From the NCBI GenBank assembly GCA_036501185.1, contig DASYAU010000070.1, positions 9,113-73,112 on the forward strand: a stretch of DNA of 64,000 nt, written 5' to 3'. The DNA comes from Korobacter sp036501185 (GTDB taxonomy: Bacteria > Acidobacteriota > Terriglobia > Terriglobales > Acidobacteriaceae). The notes beneath the pieces are model-generated. The model made no database searches, was not told where the DNA came from, and saw only the letters and a list, made by a program, of their open reading frames with translations. A program made the translations under genes and the position numbers. Within the stretch, counting starts at the first letter, position 1, and each line of letters begins with the position of its first letter. Shown here piece by piece: positions 18,474 to 25,788 of this stretch.

Positions 18474-19559
18474 ATGAACCGGCAGTCACTCCTTCAGGTT
18501 GTTCTGGCGATATCGGGACTGCTGTGTGCCTCCGTCTACGCCGCGCCGCAATCGAAATCCAACGATGCCCCGAAGATCAGCGAAGAACATCGCGTCGCCC
18601 TGATACGCGGCGTGCAGGCGGAACACTGTTTCGCGAAGGTCATCTTTCCGCAAGGGAAGAAGGGTCTCACATTCAAGGACGGCAAGATTACGCCGGGCGC
18701 GATGGAAGTGAACCAGGTCGCGGTGCGGGAGGGCGCTGCTGCCCAGGTTGGCGATCGCATGTTGATCACCGATCTTCTCTTTGAAGGCAACAAGATCGTC
18801 CTTGAACTCAATGGTGGCCCACGCAAAGGCGTCAAGTGGTACCAGCGCATTTCGATCGGAGGAAACGGGGGCGAGACGCCGGTTTCGAATCCCGATCCGC
18901 GCGCTGTGAACTCGCAGGGGTCCGTGCTGACCGTGGTCTTTAAGGACCACATCCCCGACATGACGCCCGAACAGTTCAAGCAATTGCTTTCGCCGATTTT
19001 CGACTTTACCTCGCTGACGGTTGCGGAAGCTTACGCCAAGCAACTGCCGCCGAAGGTGGCGCTGGCGATCAAGAACCACCAGGTGCTGGTAGGCATGGAC
19101 CGCGACATGGTGGAGTATTCGCTCGGTCGTCCGCCCAAGCGTTATCGCGATAAAGACGACAAGGGCCGCGACTACGAAGAGTGGATCTACGGAACTCCGC
19201 CAGAGGACGTTGAGTTCGTACGCTTCATCGGCCCCACCGTCACCATGCTTACCATCATGAAGGTCGATGGCGAGAAGGTCGTCAAGACCGATCCTGAGGT
19301 GGTGCTCGCCTCGAAGGAAACCGAGGCCAAGCCCGATGAGGGTAACGCGCCGAAGAAACAAACCAAGCGTCCGTCGCTACTCGCCCCCGGGGAGCAGAAT
19401 CCCGATGCGCCCGCGGTCAGCAATGGACAAACCCAGGAGCCGACGCACGCCGGGTCACCTGGTGGCGCGCCAACGACCAGCCCAACGTCGCGGCCGACAG
19501 ATCCCAAGTTGCCGCCGGATGCAACTCCGCCGCCGCAATTTGCATCTTCTGCGCATTAA
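18474..19559 (+). CDS. secreted protein with BamE-like segment and Pro-rich tail
   Basis: A 361-residue protein with a signal peptide (residues 1-24, VYAA end). Residues about 200-250 (VLVGMDRDMVEYSLGRPPKRYRD then EEWIYG) resemble the SmpA/BamE fold pattern, a small domain found in outer-membrane assembly lipoproteins; this is a pattern match by eye only. The last 80 residues are Pro/Thr/Ser rich and probably disordered. No lipobox cysteine is evident at the signal site. The gene stands alone 151 bases before the stressosome operon on the same strand. Confidence 0.65.
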   Translation: MNRQSLLQVVLAISGLLCASVYAAPQSKSNDAPKISEEHRVALIRGVQAEHCFAKVIFPQGKKGLTFKDGKITPGAMEVNQVAVREGAAAQVGDRMLITDLLFEGNKIVLELNGGPRKGVKWYQRISIGGNGGETPVSNPDPRAVNSQGSVLTVVFKDHIPDMTPEQFKQLLSPIFDFTSLTVAEAYAKQLPPKVALAIKNHQVLVGMDRDMVEYSLGRPPKRYRDKDDKGRDYEEWIYGTPPEDVEFVRFIGPTVTMLTIMKVDGEKVVKTDPEVVLASKETEAKPDEGNAPKKQTKRPSLLAPGEQNPDAPAVSNGQTQEPTHAGSPGGAPTTSPTSRPTDPKLPPDATPPPQFASSAH

Positions 19560-19631
19560 GCTTCTGTCGTAAAAGCTTTGTCGCAAAACTGCTGTTAGAT
19601 TATTTATCCCCGGCACGAAAGGGGGATTTTG

Positions 19632-19649
19632 TGCGCGAGAGCGCATTTT
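19632..19649 (+). terminator. possible short terminator before rsbR
   Basis: TGCGC-GAGA-GCGCA followed by TTTT. The stem is only five base pairs with a stable GNRA-type loop, so this is a weak candidate for separating the BamE-like gene from the stressosome operon. Confidence 0.35.
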
Positions 19650-19710
19650 AGAAGCGTCAATACCGAGGTAATCCGCCGTATCTGAATCCTGCTAAACCCT
19701 TGGAGTCTTC

Positions 19711-20574
19711 ATGAGTCGAGTTCCCGACATTATTCGGAAGCACGAAGCTGACATCCTGCAAAACTGGATGAAGGAGATGGCGAACACGACCCGCCGCTCC
19801 GATCTTTTGAACGATCGCGACCTTTTAAGTCAGTCCAGCGTGCTGCTCTCGCTCCTGGTCGAGGGTATGAAGTCAGGCGCCACTTCCGACTTCCGCGGCA
19901 ACGAATGGGCGCGCGTCCGCGACCATCTCGCCGAAATCTCGCGGAACCGTGCCCAGCAAGGCTTTTCGCCCTCCGAGATCGCTACCTATGTGCTTTCTGT
20001 GAAGCGGCCAATCTTTACCCGGCTGCGCGCCGAGATTACCGATGGGGCGGAGCTCGCCGACGAAATATGGTTTATTACCGACTTGATCGATCGTCTCGGC
20101 CTGTTTACCACCGAGATCTTCCAGAAGTCCCGGGAAGGGGTGATCGCGCGGCAGCAGCAGGAGATGCTCGAACTCTCGACGCCGGTCGTGAAGCTGTGGG
20201 ATGGCGTGCTGGCCCTGCCGCTGATCGGCACACTGGATAGCGCCCGTACGCAAATCGTGATGGAGTCGCTACTTCAGCGAATCGTCGAGACCGGTTCGGA
20301 AGTCGCCATCATCGACATCACCGGTGTGCCTACCGTGGACACGTTAGTCGCGCAGCACCTGATCAAGACCGTTACCGCGGCGCGGCTCATGGGCGCCGAT
20401 TGTATTATCAGCGGCATTCGCCCGCAGACCGCGCAAACTATCGTCCATCTTGGTGTCGAGTTGTCGGATATCGCCACGAAAGCGACCCTGGCGGATGCGT
20501 TCCGCCTGGCGCTCACGCGATCGGGCTCGATGATCTCCAGTGGCAAAAAACCATTTAACGGCAGGCGGAGGTAG
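19711..20574 (+). CDS. rsbR: RsbR-type stressosome scaffold/sensor
   Basis: A 287-residue protein whose first 150 residues are helical and resemble the RsbRD-type N-terminal domain, followed by a C-terminal STAS domain (about 160-275). The STAS part has IDITGVPTVDTLVAQHLIK and GIRPQTAQTIVHLGV, with threonines T211 (VDT) and T243 (AQT) near where RsbR proteins are phosphorylated by RsbT. In Bacillus, RsbR and RsbS build the large stressosome shell that releases RsbT on stress. This is gene one of a ten-gene operon ending at gvpK; rsbS follows after nine bases. Confidence 0.9.
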   Translation: MSRVPDIIRKHEADILQNWMKEMANTTRRSDLLNDRDLLSQSSVLLSLLVEGMKSGATSDFRGNEWARVRDHLAEISRNRAQQGFSPSEIATYVLSVKRPIFTRLRAEITDGAELADEIWFITDLIDRLGLFTTEIFQKSREGVIARQQQEMLELSTPVVKLWDGVLALPLIGTLDSARTQIVMESLLQRIVETGSEVAIIDITGVPTVDTLVAQHLIKTVTAARLMGADCIISGIRPQTAQTIVHLGVELSDIATKATLADAFRLALTRSGSMISSGKKPFNGRRR

Positions 20575-20583
20575 GGAGTCGAG

Positions 20584-21021
20584 ATGGAGCGAATACCCAT
20601 ATTGAGGATGGGCGAGTTCCTGCTCGTCACCATCCAGGTCGACATGCATGACCGGCTTGCCATGACTTTGCAGGACGACCTCACCAACAAGATCGTGGAG
20701 TACGGCGCGAAGGGCGTCCTCATCGATATCTCGGTGCTTGAAATCGTCGATTCCTTTATCGGGCGCATGCTCGGCAACATTGCCGCGATGTCGCGCATAC
20801 TGGATGCCGCCGCTGTCGTCGTAGGCATGCAGCCGGCGGTTGCCATCACCCTGGTTGAACTCGGTCTCTCGCTTACGGGCGTACGGACCGCTCTGAACGT
20901 GGAGCGCGGTATGGAGATGCTCCGCCGTGAGCTCCGCGCCGCTCGCGAACTGTATAGCGAAGACGACGAGGATGACTCTGCCACTGATGCCGGAGAGCAC
21001 GGCGCGGAAACCGAGGAATAG
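20584..21021 (+). CDS. rsbS: RsbS STAS-domain stressosome core protein
   Basis: A single STAS domain protein of 145 residues. The conserved stretch LIDISVLEIVDSFIGRMLG contains the serine (in VDS) that RsbT phosphorylates in the Bacillus system to break its own sequestration. The rest of the domain (GMQPAVAITLVELG) is typical. Unlike the usual RsbS of about 120 residues, it has an acidic C-terminal tail (EDDEDDS and EHGAETEE). The gene sits between rsbR and rsbT with gaps of 9 and 3 bases. Confidence 0.92.
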   Translation: MERIPILRMGEFLLVTIQVDMHDRLAMTLQDDLTNKIVEYGAKGVLIDISVLEIVDSFIGRMLGNIAAMSRILDAAAVVVGMQPAVAITLVELGLSLTGVRTALNVERGMEMLRRELRAARELYSEDDEDDSATDAGEHGAETEE

Positions 21022-21024
21022 GGG

Positions 21025-21429
21025 ATGCCCGTTGTCAAGACGGACGAAATGCCGATCCAGTCTCCCTCGGACATCGTGATGGCGAGGCAGGCGGTGCGCT
21101 CGATCGCGGCGAGCATGGGTTTCAGTCTCGTCGACCAGACCAAGATTGTTACCGCCGCCAGCGAACTCGCGCGTAACACCTTGGATTACGGAGGCGGAGG
21201 TGTGCTGCGCCTCGTCCACATTGAAGAGAACCCGCGTAAGGGGCTGCAGCTGGTTTTCGAGGACCACGGTCCTGGCATCCCCGACGTGCAACTGGCTCTC
21301 AAAGATGGTTACACCACCGGCGGCGGACTAGGTCTAGGACTCGGCGGCGCACGACGTCTTGTAAACGACTTCGATATTGCCTCCGCTCCGGGCCAAGGCA
21401 CGCGCGTCACCATCACCAGGTGGAGATGA
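21025..21429 (+). CDS. rsbT: RsbT-type serine/threonine switch kinase
   Basis: A 134-residue GHKL ATPase and kinase. The N box is TAASELARNTLDYG, the G1 box is EDHGPGIPD and the G2 box is GGGLGLGLGGARRL. In the Bacillus paradigm it phosphorylates RsbR and RsbS, leaves the stressosome, and activates a partner phosphatase by binding. Here no RsbU gene is present; the likely partners are the next two gene products, which carry related ATPase domains. Its stop overlaps the next start (ATGA). Confidence 0.92.
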   Translation: MPVVKTDEMPIQSPSDIVMARQAVRSIAASMGFSLVDQTKIVTAASELARNTLDYGGGGVLRLVHIEENPRKGLQLVFEDHGPGIPDVQLALKDGYTTGGGLGLGLGGARRLVNDFDIASAPGQGTRVTITRWR

Positions 21430-22451
21430 ATACCCCTTATTTTCTGCCGATCCCAGTGCAGGAGGAGTCACAGCCCGGCTCTGCCCGCCGAGAGGCCGCG
21501 CGGGTGGCGGCTCTACAAGGCATGTCACAGGGCGACGTTGGCCGGGTGTCGATCGTGGTCACCGAGGCTGCCAATAACGTGGTGAAGCACGGCCACGGAG
21601 GCGAGATCCTCATCCGCGGATGCCATGACGATGGTGCGAGCTGCGTAGACATCCTGGCCCTTGATAAAGGCAAGGGCATGTCCGATCTTGAGGCCTGTAT
21701 GCGCGACGGCTACTCCACCAGTGGAACGCCGGGGACGGGGCTTGGCGCGATGCGGCGACTCTCGGATGCGCTCGAGGTCTATTCGCAGCCTGAAGCGGGA
21801 ACCGCGATTTACAGTCGCATCGACAGCGGCAAGCCAGAGCACCTTCATCGTCAGTCACGAGTTGAATGTGGGGCTCTTAGTGTGCCCGTGGCGGGCGAGA
21901 CCCGCTGTGGCGACAGTTGGGCAGTCCACCACACTGAGACCCATTCCGTGTTCCTGGTCGTCGACGGCCTGGGCCACGGTGCGGGCGCTGCCGAGGCCGC
22001 TGATGAAGCCGTGGCCGCCTTTGAGCGGCTGGGCGACACCCTGAACCCGCTCGATATTCTCGACGAGACTCACCACGTGCTTCGCAAAACGCGGGGCGCC
22101 GCGGTAAGCATCGCGTCCATCGATTACATTGCGCGAAAGCTTCGCTTCGCGGGCGTAGGAAACGTGGGCGGAGCTATCATTTTTGGCGGCAAGCATCACA
22201 ATCTCGTAACCCATAACGGCATCATCGGCCACTCCGTGGCACGCATGCAGGATTTCACTTATGATTTTCCCGAGGGCGCCACGCTTGCCATGATCAGCGA
22301 TGGCATCTCCTCGCATTGGAGCCTGACGAAATATCCAGGTATCCAGTCCCGCTCGGCGCTACTCGCAGCAGCCCTCATTTACCGCGATTGTAGTCGCCGT
22401 CGCGACGACGCGACCGTGCTCATCGCCCGCGAGCGGGCGAAAGGAAATTGA
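21426..22451 (+). CDS. RsbT-like GHKL ATPase fused to PP2C/SpoIIE phosphatase
   Basis: A 341-residue fusion. Residues about 1-135 are a second RsbT-like ATPase domain (VTEAANNVVKHG at 45-56, LDKGKGMSD at 79-87, GTPGTGLGAMRRL at 100-112). Residues about 145-338 are a PP2C-type phosphatase domain with metal ligands in CGDSW (161-165), VVDGLGHG (178-185), SDGIS (291-295) and RRDDAT (325-330). The phosphatase half resembles RsbX, which resets RsbR and RsbS. ATG at 21426 is preferred over GTG at 21420 because it overlaps the rsbT stop by four bases. It follows that kinase and phosphatase activities toward the stressosome may be carried on one chain (inference). Confidence 0.88.
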   Translation: MNTPYFLPIPVQEESQPGSARREAARVAALQGMSQGDVGRVSIVVTEAANNVVKHGHGGEILIRGCHDDGASCVDILALDKGKGMSDLEACMRDGYSTSGTPGTGLGAMRRLSDALEVYSQPEAGTAIYSRIDSGKPEHLHRQSRVECGALSVPVAGETRCGDSWAVHHTETHSVFLVVDGLGHGAGAAEAADEAVAAFERLGDTLNPLDILDETHHVLRKTRGAAVSIASIDYIARKLRFAGVGNVGGAIIFGGKHHNLVTHNGIIGHSVARMQDFTYDFPEGATLAMISDGISSHWSLTKYPGIQSRSALLAAALIYRDCSRRRDDATVLIARERAKGN

Positions 22452-22453
22452 GT

Positions 22454-24265
22454 ATGTCCACGCGACTCGTCGCGATTGAACTGCGGCGCGAAGACGATGT
22501 CGTTCAGGCTCGCCAATCCGCGCGTGACGTTGCAGCCCGGCTCGGGTTCGACTCGCAGGACCAGGTACGCATCGCGACCGCAGCCTCCGAACTGGCGCGG
22601 AACGCGTATCGTTATGCGGGCGCCGGCGAGGTCGCCTTCGAACTCTCGCCCGGCTCCGGCCATCTCGACCAACCTCAGTCCCTCAACATCACCGTCTCTG
22701 ATAATGGTCCCGGAATAGCCGACCTGCAGCGTGTGCTGCGCGGCCGTTACGTCTCCAATACCGGGCTTGGCATCGGCCTCATTGGCACGCAGCGACTCAT
22801 GGACGAGTTCCACGTGGAGTCGGAGCCGGGTAAGGGAACCCGCGTCCAGGTGGGCAAGAAGCTCTCTACCCGCCAGCATTTCAGCGAAAGCGAAATCCGC
22901 GACATCCAGCAGAAACTCAAGTCCGGCAAGAGCCGCGAGCCACTTGTCGAACTGGAAGCGCAAAATCGCGATCTCCTGGCGTCGCTCGAACAGCTCCGGC
23001 TGAAGAGCGCCGAACTCGACCATCTCAACAAGGAACTTGACGACACCAACCGCGGAGTTGTCGCCCTCTACGCCGAACTGGATGAACGCGCCGACTTCCT
23101 GCAGCGCACTTCAGAGCTCAAGACGCGTTTCCTCTCCAACATGAGCCACGAGTTCCGCACTCCGCTGAACTCGATCATCAGTCTTACCCAGTTGCTGCTC
23201 GACCGCGTGGACGGCGAGCTCACCGAGGAGCAGGAGAAGCAGGTGACCTACATCCGCCGCTCCGCCGATACGCTCCTCGAACTCGTGACCGACCTGCTCG
23301 ACTTGGCCAAGATTGAGGCTGGGAAGGTCACGGTGCGTCCCAGTGCGTTTAAGGTCAGTGCGCTGTTTGGTGCGCTACGCGGTATGCTGCGGCCGCTGCT
23401 CACAAATCCAAACGTGTCGCTCATCTTTGAGGAAGGTCCGGAGCTCGATCTTTATACAGATGAACCGAAGGTCTCGCAGATCCTGCGTAACTTCATTTCC
23501 AACGCGCTGAAGTTCACGCAGGCGGGCACGGTGGTAGTTTCCGCGCGAGGCGGCCAACACGATACGGTCTGCTTCTCTGTCCGCGATACCGGGATCGGCA
23601 TCTCGCGCCCAGACCAGTTGCGCGTCTTCGAGGAGTTCACCCAGATCGACAGTCCGCTGCAGCGCCAGACCAAGGGCACAGGTCTGGGTTTGCCTATCAC
23701 CAAGAAATTCGCCGAGCTGCTGGGCGGCAGCGTCTCTCTCGAGAGCGAACCTGGCGAGGGATCGACATTTTCCGCAATCATCCCCCGCGTTTATTCCGAG
23801 AGCGTAGAAAATAGCGCTCTGGGGATCAGCACTGCACCTGCTCTTGGTCCCCGCGAGAGCACGCCCGTGCTCCTCGTCATCGACGACGAAGAAATTTCCC
23901 GTTACGTTCTACGAAACCTTTTACGCGCTTTGGCCTTCAGAGTACTTGAGGCGAATGGGGCGGCCGTTGGACTGCAACTCGCGGAAACACGGCGTCCAGC
24001 CGCCATCTTCCTCGATTTAATTATGAATGGCATGCAAGGTGAAGAGGCCCTGGAGCGCTTGAAAGCGAATCCCGCGACGGTGTCGATCCCCGTCATCATC
24101 CACACGTCGCGCGTGCTCAGTGCAGCGGAGAAAGAGCAGCTCCTCCGCCGCGCTGTCGCTATCGTGCCTAAACAAACGAAGTCGCGCGACGAGTCGTTCA
24201 ACAGGATCCAGCAGGCCCTCGCGTTGGCTGGAATCAGCCTTGCCGCTAGCAAAGGGGAGGCATAG
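22454..24265 (+). CDS. RsbT-like ATPase / hybrid histidine kinase with receiver
   Basis: A 603-residue protein with, in order: a third RsbT-like GHKL domain (ASELARNAYRYAG at 45-57, SDNGPGIAD at 82-90, GLGIGLIGTQRL); a coiled coil at about 145-225; a HisKA domain with NMSHEFRTPLNS (phospho-His H232); an HATPase domain (N350, DTGIGIS, GTGLGLPI); and a C-terminal receiver (VIDDEE at 475-480, phospho-Asp D521, Lys in IVPKQ). A short gap of two bases follows the phosphatase gene and AAGGA lies before the ATG; an in-frame TTG six bases upstream is the alternative. It could turn release of RsbT into a phosphorelay. Confidence 0.9.
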   Translation: MSTRLVAIELRREDDVVQARQSARDVAARLGFDSQDQVRIATAASELARNAYRYAGAGEVAFELSPGSGHLDQPQSLNITVSDNGPGIADLQRVLRGRYVSNTGLGIGLIGTQRLMDEFHVESEPGKGTRVQVGKKLSTRQHFSESEIRDIQQKLKSGKSREPLVELEAQNRDLLASLEQLRLKSAELDHLNKELDDTNRGVVALYAELDERADFLQRTSELKTRFLSNMSHEFRTPLNSIISLTQLLLDRVDGELTEEQEKQVTYIRRSADTLLELVTDLLDLAKIEAGKVTVRPSAFKVSALFGALRGMLRPLLTNPNVSLIFEEGPELDLYTDEPKVSQILRNFISNALKFTQAGTVVVSARGGQHDTVCFSVRDTGIGISRPDQLRVFEEFTQIDSPLQRQTKGTGLGLPITKKFAELLGGSVSLESEPGEGSTFSAIIPRVYSESVENSALGISTAPALGPRESTPVLLVIDDEEISRYVLRNLLRALAFRVLEANGAAVGLQLAETRRPAAIFLDLIMNGMQGEEALERLKANPATVSIPVIIHTSRVLSAAEKEQLLRRAVAIVPKQTKSRDESFNRIQQALALAGISLAASKGEA

Positions 24266-25747
24266 TTGCCGGAACCCGCAACCATCCTCCTGGTTGACGA
24301 TACCGATGCACAGCGATACGCGCTGAGCCGCTTGCTGCGTGGAGGAGGTTACAACGTGGTGGAGGCAGCCTCCGGCGAGGAGGCGCTCGACCGTGTTGGG
24401 CAGTTGCCCGACCTCGTTCTGCTCGATGTTGGGCTCCCCGGCATCAATGGCTACGAGGTCTGTCAGCGTATCAAGGCGAATCCTCTCACCCGAAGTATTC
24501 CCGTCCTCCAGATGTCCGCCTCCTACGTCTCTTCGCACCATAACGTAATTGGGTTCGAAGGCGGCGCCGATGGGTATCTCACTCCTCCGCTCGAGGGTCC
24601 TGAGCTGCTTGCCAACGTCAAGGCTCTGTTGCGCCTGCGTGCTGCCGAAGAACGCATTGCGCGCCAGGCGGGCGAAGTAGAGGCCACGCGGGCCGAACTC
24701 CATGCGGTCCTGCAAAGCGTTGCCGAAGGGCTCGTGCACGTGGATCCCAACGGCTGCACGCGCTACACCAATAGCGCCGCCGAACGCCTGCTGGGCTATG
24801 ACGGCATGGATATTCGCGGGAAGAGTTTCCACGATTTCGTGCATCGCGATCAGCGCGGCTGTCCGGGACGGACCTGCGCGCTGGCACGCCTCACTGCCGA
24901 ATCCGTCGGAGCTCATGAGTCTGTCTTCGTGCGCAAGGACGGCACCCCCATGACCGTCGAATTTTCAGTCTCGCCGTACCTCGTGAATGGGGTTGTTGAA
25001 GGTGTGGTCCTTTCCTTCCGCGACATCGGCGAACGCAAGCGCGCGGAAGAAGCCCTACGCATCACCGAGAAACTCGCCAATACTGGACGCATGGCAGCGA
25101 CCATCGCCCACGAAATCAACAACCCGCTCGAAGCAATCACCAACCTGGTGTACCTGCTGAGCGTCGCGCCGGAGCTAGAGGACGACACTCGCCGCTACGT
25201 GGATATGGCGCAAGCCGAGTTGGCGCGCGTCACCCACATATCCAAGCAGACCCTTGGTTTCTACCGGCAATCGCACCTCGTCGCCGAGTTCAGCCTGGGA
25301 GAGGTCGCCGATAGCGTGCTTACATTACTCGAACGCAAACTGAGCTCCGGGCATATTGAGGTCGAGCGCCGGTACGAGAGCGATGCAAAAGTCCGAGGTT
25401 ATGCCGGCGAGCTGCGGCAGGTGATTTCGAACCTGATTTTGAACGCTATGGAAGCCGTGGTGGCGAACGGGAAAATCTCCGTGCACATTTACGACAGCCA
25501 CGACTGGCGGTCCGATCAACCTGGCGTTCGCTTCGTCGTGTGCGACACCGGCTCCGGCATCCCAAAATCAAAGATGAATTCCATTTTTGAGCCCTTTTTC
25601 ACGACCAAACAGGAACGCGGAACGGGCCTCGGTCTTTGGGTCACGAATGGCATCGTGCACAAGCACGGCGGCTATATGCGGGTGCACAGCTCGCAGGACC
25701 CTAAACATCACGGCACGTGCTTCTCCGTGTTTCTTCCCAACCGCTAA
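24266..25747 (+). CDS. REC-PAS histidine kinase
   Basis: A 493-residue protein: receiver (VDDTDAQ, phospho-Asp D54 in LLDVGLPGING), PAS domain at about 145-255 with cysteines in RGCPGRTCA, then HisKA (TIAHEINNPLEA, H282) and HATPase (LILNAMEAV, CDTGSGIP, GTGLGLWV). The receiver has PP where the switch lysine is usually found (GADGYLTPPLEG), so its response to phosphorylation may differ. The start is a TTG directly after the preceding stop, with GGGGAGG upstream. It may accept phosphate from the hybrid kinase and pass a signal toward the gvp genes. Confidence 0.9.
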   Translation: MPEPATILLVDDTDAQRYALSRLLRGGGYNVVEAASGEEALDRVGQLPDLVLLDVGLPGINGYEVCQRIKANPLTRSIPVLQMSASYVSSHHNVIGFEGGADGYLTPPLEGPELLANVKALLRLRAAEERIARQAGEVEATRAELHAVLQSVAEGLVHVDPNGCTRYTNSAAERLLGYDGMDIRGKSFHDFVHRDQRGCPGRTCALARLTAESVGAHESVFVRKDGTPMTVEFSVSPYLVNGVVEGVVLSFRDIGERKRAEEALRITEKLANTGRMAATIAHEINNPLEAITNLVYLLSVAPELEDDTRRYVDMAQAELARVTHISKQTLGFYRQSHLVAEFSLGEVADSVLTLLERKLSSGHIEVERRYESDAKVRGYAGELRQVISNLILNAMEAVVANGKISVHIYDSHDWRSDQPGVRFVVCDTGSGIPKSKMNSIFEPFFTTKQERGTGLGLWVTNGIVHKHGGYMRVHSSQDPKHHGTCFSVFLPNR

Positions 25748-25788
25748 CCGCAGCTTGCCTCCGGTCCCACTCCATGCGAGATTGAATC

